64,000 bases of DNA from DAMCZI01 sp032095175 (GTDB lineage: Bacteria; Bacillota; Clostridia; Clostridiales; Caloramatoraceae): the NCBI GenBank assembly GCA_032095175.1, contig DAMCZI010000025.1, positions 1 through 64,000 on the forward strand, given 5' to 3'. Positions within the stretch are counted from its first letter, which is position 1. Each line of letters begins with the position of its first letter. Below the pieces are notes generated by a model that was not told the DNA's origin, did no database searches, and saw only the letters and a program-made list of their open reading frames with translations. Shown one piece after another: positions 1 to 8,469 of the stretch. A program made the position numbers and the translations under genes.

Positions 1-21
1 AGCATCTTCAGATGCTTTCAT

Positions 22-53
22 TAAATAACTCAAAACTCAAGTGCCTGTTACCT
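22..53. repeat. Copy of dispersed AT-rich repeat (half element)
   Basis: These 32 bases are identical to positions 2519-2550, the right arm of the long palindrome before glmM. The tract continues into a sequence (55-100) resembling 19876-19920. Only one arm is present here, so this is a solo arm or an element cut by the window edge. No coding potential was seen. Confidence 0.75.
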
Positions 54-223
54 TTATGTTACCTAGAAATATACTGCATAACCTTTCTTTTGCAATACCC
101 CCTTTATTATGTTTAGAAATATTAATAATTGAAGTAAAAATATAACATTAAATTACAATTTATGGGCAGGGAATTTAAAAATAAATGTCGAATACTTTTA
201 TAACAAAAATTGGAGGTAACAAA

Positions 224-724
224 ATGGAGAGAAGCAAGTATATTGAGACTATTAGAGAAAAATATTCGAAATACTTTGATATAGAAAATAATATAGATAT
301 ATTAGGTGAAAAAATCGATATGTATGCAAGATTTTCAATGAAAAGCAATAGGACCTTTTTAACAAAAAATGATGTTGTTGATAGCTTTGAAACCAATGAA
401 TATTGCTTTGTAAAAACATTTAAATCATTAAATTTAAGAAATGTTACCTTATTTAGTGAGTTTTTAAAGGGTGCCAGCAAAGAATTTGTTGCTCCACATA
501 AAAATCATATGTGCTCCTATGTAACAGGAATAATGATTTCAGATGAACCAATACCTCTAGAAGCTAAGGAATATGTTAAGGGATTTAAGTTCTACAAGAT
601 ATACAAGCTCTATCTAAATGGCTGGAGCGAAGTTAGGCTTATACTTGTTGACCTAGAAAGCAATTCTGTTATAACAAACAGACCTGGTAAAAAGGTTAAA
701 AAGGTGTACTTACCTGCACCTTAA
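224..724 (+). CDS. Conserved-looking hypothetical protein upstream of cstA
   Basis: The product is a 166-residue soluble protein that I do not recognise. The ATG at 224 was chosen because it follows a good ribosome binding site (TTGGAGG at 210-216); an ATG at 185 in the same frame has no such site. The protein is charged, without signal peptide or membrane segment, with an Arg/Lys/Tyr-rich N-terminal half and a beta-rich-looking C-terminal half ending in a basic GKKVKKVYL stretch. It ends 21 bases before cstA with no terminator between, so it is probably co-transcribed with that transporter gene. Function unknown. Confidence 0.75.
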   Translation: MERSKYIETIREKYSKYFDIENNIDILGEKIDMYARFSMKSNRTFLTKNDVVDSFETNEYCFVKTFKSLNLRNVTLFSEFLKGASKEFVAPHKNHMCSYVTGIMISDEPIPLEAKEYVKGFKFYKIYKLYLNGWSEVRLILVDLESNSVITNRPGKKVKKVYLPAP

Positions 725-745
725 TTTATAAAAGGAGGGGTTTTC

Positions 746-2392
746 ATGAATTCATTGTGGCTTCTTGTTATTGGCATTATCCTTTTTGTTATCGCCTATG
801 TTAGCTATGGTGGTTACCTTGCAAAAAAGTGGGGGCTAGACCCAAAGAGAGAAACCCCATCACACACCAAGTATGACAACATAGACTATGTTCCAACAAA
901 CTCAAAGGTTCTTTTAGGACACCACTTTGCTTCAATAGCTGGAGCAGGTCCAATCACTGGCCCTATTTTAGCTGCTGTTTTCGGTTGGCTTCCTGTATAT
1001 CTTTGGATTGTAATAGGAAGTATATTCGTAGGTGGAGTTCATGACTGGGGTTCACTTTTAGCATCTGTAAGACATGAGGGTAAATCAATTGGAGAGATAA
1101 TAAGGGTAAACGTTGGACAGAGAGGAAAAACTCTTTTTAACTTATTCTCATGGTTAACACTCATACTTGTTGTTGCAGCATTTACAGATATAACTGCATC
1201 AACCTTTGCATTTGATTTTGCAAAACCAGAAGCCCTTGCAGGAGCACAGGCTGGTACAGCATCAGTATTATTTATTGGTTTAGCTGTTCTGTTTGGATTC
1301 GCTGTTTATAGAAAGGGAGCAGGACTTGCAGTATCAACAATAGTAGGTGTAATACTTCTTGCTCTATGTGTATGGATAGGATATGCATTCCCGTTTATGA
1401 AGCTTACAAAAACCGCATGGATAATTGTTCTACTAATTTATATTGCATTAGCATCTGTTCTTCCTGTATGGCTGCTTCTACAGCCAAGAGATTACCTAAG
1501 TTCATTCCTTCTTTATGCAATGATAATAGGAGCAGTATTAGGAATAATAATAATGAGACCAGATATACAGATTCAAGCAACGGCAGGATTTGCTGTTGGA
1601 ACAGGTGCAGCAACAAAATATCTGTTCCCAATGCTGTTTGTTACAGTTGCATGTGGGGCAATATCAGGTTTCCATTCACTGGTAGGCTCAGGTACATCAT
1701 CAAAACAGGTTGATAAGGAGAAGGATACAAAGCTTATAGGTTATGGCGGAATGTTAATTGAAGGTATAGTTGCAATAATTGCTTTAATAGCTGTTGGATA
1801 TGCTGCAAAGGTAAAGGGAGCACCAGTAGTAGTATTTGCTGCTGGAATAGCTGATTTTATGAATAGTTTTGGAATACCAGTTGAAGTTGGTAAGGTATTT
1901 GTTACCCTAGCATTTGCATCCTTTGCATTAACAAGCCTTGATACTGCAACAAGAATAGGAAGATATATATTCCAGGAATTCTTCGATAGAGGAGAAGAAA
2001 AGAAAAAATCAGTACTTACAAACATGTATGTTGCAACAATAATAACTGTTGGTGCATCAGTAGCCCTTATACTCTATGGCTACAACAAGATATGGCCAAT
2101 ATTTGGTTCAGCAAACCAGCTTCTTGCAGCCCTTGCTCTTCTTGCAATATCTGCATGGCTTGCAAAGAGCGGCAGGAAGATATGGATGACAATTATACCT
2201 ATGATATTTATGTTCTGTGTAACATTGACTGCTCTTGGATTCTTAGTAAAGGACTATCTGTTTGGAGCAAAACCAGATGTAGTACTTGGTTTAATGGCTA
2301 TAATTCTATTTATACTTGCAGTTGTACTTCTTGTTACAACTATTAAGACACTTAAAGGCAAAAAAGAAGTAAAAAAACAGGTAAATGCATAG
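746..2392 (+). CDS. cstA: CstA-family carbon starvation / peptide or pyruvate transporter
   Basis: This is an integral membrane transporter of the CstA/BtsT family, which takes up peptides or pyruvate when carbon is short. The 548 residues form many hydrophobic segments. Family-typical motifs are the N-terminal YVPTNSKVLLGHHFASIAG, the GAGPITGP stretch and GGVHDW. It is shorter than E. coli CstA (about 700 residues), like the compact Firmicute forms. The start has a strong AAAGGAGGGG site at 731-740. A simple terminator follows. Whether it moves peptides or pyruvate cannot be told from sequence. Confidence 0.93.
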   Translation: MNSLWLLVIGIILFVIAYVSYGGYLAKKWGLDPKRETPSHTKYDNIDYVPTNSKVLLGHHFASIAGAGPITGPILAAVFGWLPVYLWIVIGSIFVGGVHDWGSLLASVRHEGKSIGEIIRVNVGQRGKTLFNLFSWLTLILVVAAFTDITASTFAFDFAKPEALAGAQAGTASVLFIGLAVLFGFAVYRKGAGLAVSTIVGVILLALCVWIGYAFPFMKLTKTAWIIVLLIYIALASVLPVWLLLQPRDYLSSFLLYAMIIGAVLGIIIMRPDIQIQATAGFAVGTGAATKYLFPMLFVTVACGAISGFHSLVGSGTSSKQVDKEKDTKLIGYGGMLIEGIVAIIALIAVGYAAKVKGAPVVVFAAGIADFMNSFGIPVEVGKVFVTLAFASFALTSLDTATRIGRYIFQEFFDRGEEKKKSVLTNMYVATIITVGASVALILYGYNKIWPIFGSANQLLAALALLAISAWLAKSGRKIWMTIIPMIFMFCVTLTALGFLVKDYLFGAKPDVVLGLMAIILFILAVVLLVTTIKTLKGKKEVKKQVNA

Positions 2393-2403
2393 TTTAATTT
2401 GGG

Positions 2404-2432
2404 GGCAGGCTTTAGAGCCTGCCTCTTTTATT
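2404..2432 (+). terminator. Rho-independent terminator of cstA
   Basis: A perfect 7-bp GC-rich stem (2404-2410 with 2417-2423, 6-base loop) is followed by TCTTTTATTT, directly after the cstA stop. Confidence 0.85.
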
Positions 2433-2440
2433 TGGATGAG

Positions 2441-2558
2441 AATAGAAGGTAACAGAGGTGACAGGCTCTTGAGTTTTGAGTTATTTAATAAAAACTATGA
2501 TTTAATAGCTATCTTTCATAAATAACTCAAAACTCAAGTGCCTGTTACCTTCTATTGC
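2441..2558. repeat. Long palindromic MITE-like repeat
   Basis: This is a 118-bp inverted repeat. The outer 15 bases (2441-2455) pair perfectly with 2544-2558, and 2456-2487 pairs with 2519-2550 with two G-T-type differences. The left arm has an extra 9 bases because the GGTAACAGA unit recurs as GGTGACAG. The right arm is repeated at 22-53. Non-coding; it could form one long hairpin as RNA or cruciform DNA. Confidence 0.75.
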
Positions 2559-2633
2559 ACCTTCTATTGTGGCATAAAATGCAATTGAAATAGTAAGGTG
2601 TATGTGATAATATGGAAATGTTAATTGCTTAGT

Positions 2634-2648
2634 TTAGCATAATGCTAA
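2634..2648. promoter_or_regulatory. 15-bp palindrome upstream of glmM (possible operator)
   Basis: TTAGCATAATGCTAA is a perfect palindrome around a central A, nested in a wider TGCTTAG/CTAAGCA inverted repeat (2626-2632 and 2645-2651). It lies about 100 bp before the glmM start, where a promoter or operator would be expected. No regulator is identified. Confidence 0.3.
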
Positions 2649-2745
2649 GCACTATGTTTTGAGGGGATTTCTAGTCAAGCTTAGTTAAAAAATTATGTCT
2701 ACTATAGTGATTAGAAATCATAAAAATTAATAGGGAGAGTATGAT

Positions 2746-4092
2746 ATGGCCAGAATGTTTGGAACAGATGGAGTTAGAGGAATAGCAAATCAGGAATTAA
2801 CAGCAGAGCTTGCATATAAACTTGGAAAAGCTGGAGCATACGTTCTTACAGAAGGAACACACAAACCTACAATAGTTGTTGGAATGGATACAAGAATATC
2901 AGGTGATATGCTTGAATCCGCACTTGTTGCAGGTATTTGTTCTGTTGGAGCACATGCAATATGTGTAGGAATTGTACCAACCCCTGCAGTAGCATACCTA
3001 ACAAGACTTTATAAAGCTGATGCAGGAGTTGTAATCTCAGCTTCTCATAATCCAGTTGAATACAATGGAATAAAGTTTTTCAACAGGGATGGGTACAAGC
3101 TACCAGACGAAGTTGAAGACAAAATCGAAGACCTTATAATTAGGAACTTTGATATGATTCCTTCACCAACAGGAGAAGATCTTGGAAGAAGAGAAGTAAG
3201 AAATGACGGAATTATGGAATATGTGAAATTTGCAAAGACAGCTGTAGATGTTGATTTTAAAGGATTAAAGGTTGCATTGGACTGTGCTGAGGGAGCATCC
3301 TATTTTGCATCACCTAAGGTTTTTAAAGAACTAGGAGCAGAGGTACATGTAATACACAATAATCCTGATGGAAAGAACATAAACAAGAACTGTGGTTCTA
3401 CCCATATGAAGAGCTTGAAGGATTTTGTGGTTAAAGAAGGCTGTGATATTGGTCTTGCATTTGATGGAGATGCAGATAGATGTCTTGCTGTAGATGAAAA
3501 GGGAAACATGGTTAATGGTGATGTTTTAATGACCATGTGTGCCATGGATATGAAAAACAGCGGAAAACTTGATAATGATACACTTGTAGTAACTGTTATG
3601 AGCAACATGGGACTTGATATTGCGTGTTCAAACCATGGAATAAAGACAGTAAAGACAAAGGTAGGAGACAGATACGTTTTAGAGAGAATGCTTCATGAAG
3701 GCTATAAGATAGGTGGAGAGCAGTCAGGACACATTATATTCCTGGACTACAACACAACAGGAGATGGACTTATAACTGCTCTAAAGACTGCATCAATAGT
3801 TAAAAAGAGTGGAAAGAAGATGTCAGAACTAGCATCAGTTATGAGAGAACTTCCACAGGTGCTTATCAATGCCAGAGTATCAAATGATAAGAAGGATGCA
3901 TATAAAAAGGATGCATTAATAGTTTCTGAAATTGAAAAGATAGAAAAGGAACTAGAAGGAAAGGGAAGAGTTCTAATAAGACCATCAGGTACAGAACCAC
4001 TAGTAAGGGTTATGCTTGAGGGAGAGGACTTGGATAAGATCAATACAATGGCAAAAGAACTTGCTACACTAATAGAAGAGAGAAGTAAATAG
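2746..4092 (+). CDS. glmM: Phosphoglucosamine mutase
   Basis: GlmM converts glucosamine-6-phosphate to glucosamine-1-phosphate, the step after GlmS toward UDP-N-acetylglucosamine and peptidoglycan. The 448-residue length is normal. It starts MARMFGTDGVRG as the family does, has the phosphoserine active site ISASHNP (Ser100), the metal loop DGDADR and a C-terminal RPSGTEP phosphate-binding loop. An AGGGAGAG site precedes the ATG. glmS follows about 480 bp later but behind a terminator and its own ribozyme leader, so the two pathway genes are adjacent yet separately controlled. Confidence 0.97.
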   Translation: MARMFGTDGVRGIANQELTAELAYKLGKAGAYVLTEGTHKPTIVVGMDTRISGDMLESALVAGICSVGAHAICVGIVPTPAVAYLTRLYKADAGVVISASHNPVEYNGIKFFNRDGYKLPDEVEDKIEDLIIRNFDMIPSPTGEDLGRREVRNDGIMEYVKFAKTAVDVDFKGLKVALDCAEGASYFASPKVFKELGAEVHVIHNNPDGKNINKNCGSTHMKSLKDFVVKEGCDIGLAFDGDADRCLAVDEKGNMVNGDVLMTMCAMDMKNSGKLDNDTLVVTVMSNMGLDIACSNHGIKTVKTKVGDRYVLERMLHEGYKIGGEQSGHIIFLDYNTTGDGLITALKTASIVKKSGKKMSELASVMRELPQVLINARVSNDKKDAYKKDALIVSEIEKIEKELEGKGRVLIRPSGTEPLVRVMLEGEDLDKINTMAKELATLIEERSK

Positions 4093-4119
4093 CCGGTCAT
4101 TATGACCGGTTAAATTTTA
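4093..4119 (+). terminator. Terminator of glmM
   Basis: A CCGGTCA/TGACCGG hairpin with a 3-base loop starts just after the stop codon and is followed by TTAAATTTTA. Confidence 0.75.
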
Positions 4120-4160
4120 CTATTCATTTTTTTTACTTTTTGTAATATAATAAACTAGAT

Positions 4161-4257
4161 AAACTAACGTATATATAAAAGATACTAAAATTCCCCTATT
4201 TTATTTATCTAAGGGAATGTGGTTCTATTGCTTATGTACTTATATATACGTAGGTTT
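4161..4257 (+). promoter_or_regulatory. Long imperfect hairpin in the glmS leader, 5' of the ribozyme
   Basis: Positions 4161-4177 pair with 4241-4257 (one G-U and one mismatch in 17), enclosing a second small stem ATTCCC/GGGAAT. It lies between the glmM terminator and the ribozyme. It may be transcribed leader structure or an inverted repeat at a promoter; I cannot tell which. Confidence 0.35.
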
Positions 4258-4302
4258 GCTATTTTAAGGGGGTGTTATATGGGGTGGATTAATAGAAATT
4301 TA

Positions 4303-4455
4303 ATATGAAGCGCCTGGACTTGTTGCAGGATAGTGCAGCAAGTTGACGAGGACAGGGTTTATCGAATGTTCGGCGGATACCCTGCGGTTGACCACCGAAA
4401 AAGGCCTAACAAAGTCTAAAAGTGATTTTAGGAACAAAGAGGCTGGGTCAAAAAA
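4303..4455 (+). ncRNA. glmS ribozyme (glucosamine-6-phosphate-activated self-cleaving riboswitch)
   Basis: The leader contains the glmS ribozyme core: AGCGCC at the cleavage site (predicted cut between A4309 and G4310), GTTGACGAGGAC, GGGTTTATCGAA, TTCGGCGGATACCC and GGTTGACCACCG, in order and correctly spaced. When glucosamine-6-phosphate binds, the mRNA cleaves itself and is degraded, giving feedback on GlmS. The 3' boundary (P4 region) is approximate. Confidence 0.95.
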
Positions 4456-4475
4456 ATAATTATAGAATGTAGATA

Positions 4476-4554
4476 AGGGGTTAGAAGCTGAACTATGGTA
4501 GGAGATATTAGCAGGACTGATATGCTTCTAATACCCTATTTCAGCGGCTAACCT
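4476..4554 (+). promoter_or_regulatory. Alternative-pairing segment between ribozyme and glmS start
   Basis: The strand at 4477-4492 can pair with 4524-4537 (TTAGAAGC/GCTTCTAA plus GGG/CCC) or with 4540-4553 (GGTTAG..GCTGAA with TTCAGC..CTAACC). The two pairings exclude each other, and the second ends about 9 bases before the GAGAGGAG ribosome binding site. This is a pairing pattern seen by eye, not a known riboswitch. Confidence 0.35.
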
Positions 4555-4576
4555 TCCATTTGAGAGGAGATTAGTT

Positions 4577-6406
4577 ATGTGTGGAATAGTTGGATATATA
4601 GGTAAAGGACAGGCGTCACCTATATTGATAGAAGGATTGTCAAAGCTAGAATATAGAGGATATGACTCAGCAGGAGTTGCTATAATAAAGGATGATAAAA
4701 TAACTATAGAAAAATGTAAGGGAAGGCTTGTAAACCTTGAAACAAGGCTAAATGAGAAGCCAATTCAAGGAACTGTAGGAATAGGCCATACAAGATGGGC
4801 TACCCACGGAGAACCTTCAGATGTAAATTCCCATCCCCATGCAAACAAGGATATGACAATAAGTGTTGTTCACAATGGTATCGTTGAGAACTACATTAAG
4901 ATAAGGGAATGGCTTACATCCATTGGATATGAGTTTAAAACTGAAACCGATACAGAGGTTATCCCAAACCTTATAGATTATTTCTACAAAGGGGATCTTC
5001 TTGAAGCAGTTAAAAAAGCCCTTGATAAAATAGAAGGAACCTATGCATTTGGAGTTGTTTGCAGCAAGGAACCAGATAAAATAATTGCTGTAAAGAAGGA
5101 TAACCCACTTGTTGTTGGACTTGGAGAGGGAGAAAACTTCATTGCATCAGATATTCCTGCTATACTTTCACATACAAGGAAGGTTTACTTCCTAAACGAT
5201 GAAGAAATTGTAGTACTTACAAGGGATAAGGTTGAAGTAATGACAAAGGAAGGTCTTCCAGTTGATAAGGAAGTATTCAATGTAACATGGGATGCTCAGG
5301 CAGCAGAAAAGGGTGGATACGAACACTTTATGATAAAGGAAATCCACGAGCAGCCAAAAGCAATAAGGGATACCATGACATCAAGAATAATGGCAGACTG
5401 CGATGATATAAAGCTTGATGATATAACCCTAACTGCAGAAAACCTAAAGGATATTGATAAGATTTTCATAGTTGCATGTGGAACAGCATACCATGCAGGT
5501 ATAGTTGGTAAATATGCAATAGAGAAATTTGCGAGAATTCCAGTTGAGGTTGATATTGCCTCAGAATTTAGATACAGAAACCCAATTATAACAAACAAAA
5601 CTCTTGTTATAATAATAAGCCAATCCGGTGAAACACTAGATACCCTAGCAGCCCTAAAGGATGCTAAATCAAAGGGAGCAAGGGTTATAGCAATTACAAA
5701 CGTTGTTGGAAGCTCAATTTCAAGGGAAGCAGACGATGTATTATACACCTGGGCAGGACCAGAAATTGCAGTTGCATCAACAAAGGCCTATACAACACAG
5801 CTTGTTGCAATGTATATAATAGCCCTATACATTGCAAGACTATCAGGCAAGATGTCAGTTGAGGAATACAGAGTAATAAGGGATGAAATGCTAAAGCTTC
5901 CTGAAAAAGCACAAGAGGTGCTAGAAAGAAAGGAAGAGCTTCAGAAGTTTGCAGCAACAACCCATCTTCAAAGAGATGTATTCTACATCGGAAGAGGACT
6001 AGACTTTGCTGTATCCCTTGAAGGAGCACTAAAGCTCAAGGAAATATCCTACATCCATGCAGAGGCATACGCAGGTGGAGAACTAAAGCACGGACCAATA
6101 GCTCTTATAGACAAGGGAGTTCCAGTTATAGTTCTTGCAACTCAAAATGACCTCTTTGAAAAGATGCTAGGAAACATTAAGGAAGTAGCAGCAAGAGGAG
6201 CCAGAGTTATAGGCTTCGCTATGGACGGACACACTGAAATAGAAAAGTGTGCTGACCAGGTTGTTTACATTCCTAAAACTCATGGAGATTTAGCTCCAAT
6301 ACTCTCAGTAATTCCACTTCAATTGCTTTCCTATTATGCAGCAGTTGAAAGAGGCTGTGACGTTGATAAGCCAAGAAATTTGGCCAAATCTGTGACAGTT
6401 GAGTAA
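4577..6406 (+). CDS. glmS: Glutamine--fructose-6-phosphate aminotransferase (isomerizing)
   Basis: GlmS makes glucosamine-6-phosphate from fructose-6-phosphate and glutamine, the committed step of amino-sugar synthesis. The 609 residues show the usual two parts: an N-terminal class II glutamine amidotransferase domain with the nucleophile Cys right after Met (MCGIVGYIG), and two sugar-isomerase (SIS) domains with ISQSGETLDT and a C-terminal KPRNLAKSVTVE end. The ATG follows GAGAGGAG. Expression should be limited by the upstream ribozyme. A perfect hairpin terminator follows. Confidence 0.98.
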   Translation: MCGIVGYIGKGQASPILIEGLSKLEYRGYDSAGVAIIKDDKITIEKCKGRLVNLETRLNEKPIQGTVGIGHTRWATHGEPSDVNSHPHANKDMTISVVHNGIVENYIKIREWLTSIGYEFKTETDTEVIPNLIDYFYKGDLLEAVKKALDKIEGTYAFGVVCSKEPDKIIAVKKDNPLVVGLGEGENFIASDIPAILSHTRKVYFLNDEEIVVLTRDKVEVMTKEGLPVDKEVFNVTWDAQAAEKGGYEHFMIKEIHEQPKAIRDTMTSRIMADCDDIKLDDITLTAENLKDIDKIFIVACGTAYHAGIVGKYAIEKFARIPVEVDIASEFRYRNPIITNKTLVIIISQSGETLDTLAALKDAKSKGARVIAITNVVGSSISREADDVLYTWAGPEIAVASTKAYTTQLVAMYIIALYIARLSGKMSVEEYRVIRDEMLKLPEKAQEVLERKEELQKFAATTHLQRDVFYIGRGLDFAVSLEGALKLKEISYIHAEAYAGGELKHGPIALIDKGVPVIVLATQNDLFEKMLGNIKEVAARGARVIGFAMDGHTEIEKCADQVVYIPKTHGDLAPILSVIPLQLLSYYAAVERGCDVDKPRNLAKSVTVE

Positions 6407-6436
6407 GGGCTTGATTTTTATAGCCTTGTAAAATGT

Positions 6437-6485
6437 AAGCATGAATAAAGTATGTATGATACTTTATTCATGCTTTATTTATTAT
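6437..6485 (+). terminator. Terminator of glmS
   Basis: A perfect 17-bp stem (6437-6453 with 6459-6475, 5-base loop) is followed by a short T-rich tail. Confidence 0.75.
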
Positions 6486-6539
6486 AACCAATATAATGGA
6501 TTTTATTTATTTTTGCGATTATTATATGGTGGTGTTAAC

Positions 6540-6629
6540 ATGAGTTTTTCACAAGAAAAGTCAATTACAATAGAAGAATATTATAAAATACGTGAAAATA
6601 GCTATAAGCTAATATTATCAAAAACATAG
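6540..6629 (+). pseudogene. 29-residue ORF, possible N-terminal remnant of a Uma2-type protein
   Basis: An ATG after GGTGGTG opens a 29-residue ORF whose ITIEEYYKIRE...YKLI pattern recalls the start of Uma2/DUF820-family proteins, which normally run to about 190 residues. It stops at once, so it is either a remnant or a coincidental short ORF. The family link is a weak impression. Confidence 0.25.
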
Positions 6630-6739
6630 GCTATTTACTTAATGTAATGCAAATGATTATTATATAGAATATGCATATTAGCTTAAAAAATGGATATGCT
6701 TGTAAGGAATATACACTAAATATTTTAGGGGGAGTTGAT

Positions 6740-7744
6740 ATGAAGATCCCAATTAAAATATATATTATAAGTCTTATAAGCATAGCTTTTTTGTTTTCTT
6801 CTTTTGCTACTTCATGTAAAAGTGCTAAAAAAGTAAATAAAAACGGTTTGCAGGCATCAGAAATTAAAACATCAACAGATATACCTACAATTGAAGAAGT
6901 TGTAACTAAATTGTGTTCAAATGAATTTGGAGGAAGACGCACTTTTTCAACTGGAAATGAAAAGGCTGGAGAGTATATTGCAAATATTTTTCATAAAATT
7001 GGATTGAGTCCTTTGAATGAAAATAGCTACTTTCACAAGTACAGACAAGAAGTTAGCTATTCTACAGAAGAAGAAGCAAAAGAAGCATCTAAGGACAAAA
7101 AAGAGCCCTATAAAATAGTTAGCAATGTAGTAGGATTTATTAATGGAACAAATAGTGAAAAGGCAATTCTAATCTCAGCTCATTATGATTCTCTAGGAAC
7201 TAAAAACGAAAATATATATAGAGGAGCACTAGACAATGCATCAGGAGTAGCAGCTTTAATTAAATTGGCAAACATGCTAAAAGAAGCATCACTTAAAAAT
7301 GCTTTTGAGACTAATATTATATTTTGTGCTTTTAATGGAGAAGAACAATTATATGCAGGAAGTTCTGCTTTTGTTAAACAGTTAAAAACCATGACTTGGT
7401 ACAAAAATATGTATAATATAAATATAGATTGCATTGGAGCTAAAAATGGAGGAAAAATTGTATTCGCAAAGGATAGTAAATACTCACAAAAATTATATGG
7501 TGCTATTACACTTTCTATGAATAGGAATAATATAGATTTTGAAGAGACTAAACAAATATTAGAAAGTGATAATAGGAGTTTTGAAAAAGCAAAAAAGCCT
7601 AATATTTGTATAAGTCAAGAAAGTTTAAGGGGATGGGCTAATAAGCCTGTAGATAATCCAGATATTTTAGATTATATTCAAATAGAAAAAATAGCAATTG
7701 CTCTATTTGATTTTATAACAAGCAATGATGAAACCTTAATTTAA
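6740..7744 (+). CDS. M28-family peptidase-like lipoprotein with altered metal site
   Basis: This looks like a zinc aminopeptidase of family M28, exported and lipid-anchored: the N-terminus is hydrophobic and ends in a lipobox-like FATSC. The ATG at 6740 follows GGGGGAG; the longer frame from 6671 has no such site. Residue blocks match M28: SAHYDSLG (His and Asp), GALDNASG (bridging Asp), NGEEQL (catalytic Glu pair) and NIDCIG (Asp). The final ligand block, normally YHTxxDT, reads NKPVDNPD, and the preceding SDH reads SDN. A zinc-ligand His is therefore replaced by Asn, so activity is doubtful. A monocistronic unit. Confidence 0.75.
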   Translation: MKIPIKIYIISLISIAFLFSSFATSCKSAKKVNKNGLQASEIKTSTDIPTIEEVVTKLCSNEFGGRRTFSTGNEKAGEYIANIFHKIGLSPLNENSYFHKYRQEVSYSTEEEAKEASKDKKEPYKIVSNVVGFINGTNSEKAILISAHYDSLGTKNENIYRGALDNASGVAALIKLANMLKEASLKNAFETNIIFCAFNGEEQLYAGSSAFVKQLKTMTWYKNMYNINIDCIGAKNGGKIVFAKDSKYSQKLYGAITLSMNRNNIDFEETKQILESDNRSFEKAKKPNICISQESLRGWANKPVDNPDILDYIQIEKIAIALFDFITSNDETLI

Positions 7745-7981
7745 AAAGATTTGGTTGTAAGAAATTTCGTACAAAGTTGCTATTATTAAAAAATGCTAGA
7801 CCTAGCCATAGTGATATAGAAGTATTTATACTTGGGATAGAAAAAGTGAAGTTACTACTATAATTATTTCCAAGTATAATCATGATGATTTCTTGAATTG
7901 AGCATAATTTAATGGAAAATAGGAGTTAAACCTTATTGCTTAATCAAACTTTATTACAAACCAACAGTTGGATTTAAAACG

Positions 7982-8012
7982 AATAACCAGCAGAAGATAT
8001 CTACTGGTTATT
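7982..8012 (-). terminator. Terminator of the Cys-rich protein gene
   Basis: An AATAACCAG/CTGGTTATT hairpin lies just past the stop of the leftward gene at 8020. Read leftward it is followed by CGTTTT. Confidence 0.65.
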
Positions 8013-8019
8013 TGGTAAG

Positions 8020-8376
8020 CTACATTCCAGCCATTTTTCTGCATTCATTAGCGCATTTACGGCATTCGTCTGCACATTTTTTGCAGTGGTCATCTTTGAA
8101 CATATCGCACTCTTGAGCGCATTTGTCACAAATAGTTGCACAAAGTTTACAAAGGTCTTTTGCATACTGAGCATCCATTGACATAAATGCTGATGCTTCT
8201 TTACAGATACATGCACATTCAACGAGCATGCTTATGCAGCCTTTCCTGGCACCGACATCTGGTTCATTCAAGCACATTTTGAAGCATTCGAAGCAGGCTT
8301 GAGCGCATCTATTACATGCATCTATGCATGTCTGATGCTTATCCGTTGTATTAGTTATTATTCCTATTTTGATCAC
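8020..8376 (-). CDS. Four-helix-bundle copper-binding (Csp/DUF326-like) Cys-rich protein
   Basis: A 118-residue protein with 20 Cys in repeated CxxxC and CxxC spacing along predicted helices (for example CIDACNRCAQACFEC and CKKCADECRKCANEC). This matches the DUF326 / copper storage protein family, whose four-helix bundles hold many Cu(I) ions through Cys thiolates. There is no signal peptide, so it is probably cytosolic. The only in-frame start is a GTG at 8376 with AAAGG immediately against it, an unusually tight spacing, so the exact start is uncertain. It may belong functionally with the copper cluster at 16-22 kb. Confidence 0.85.
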   Translation of the reverse strand: MIKIGIITNTTDKHQTCIDACNRCAQACFECFKMCLNEPDVGARKGCISMLVECACICKEASAFMSMDAQYAKDLCKLCATICDKCAQECDMFKDDHCKKCADECRKCANECRKMAGM

Positions 8377-8469
8377 CCTTTCATTTATTTAATACATAAG
8401 TTAGTATTTAACCCAAACTGGACTATTATTCTAGAAATCATGAAAAATCCTTTGATGTACAAAGCCTAT

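Noticed and set aside
1404..2025. Open frames within cstA on other frames and the opposite strand
   Set aside because: Shadow frames of a strongly conserved membrane protein with no start signals.
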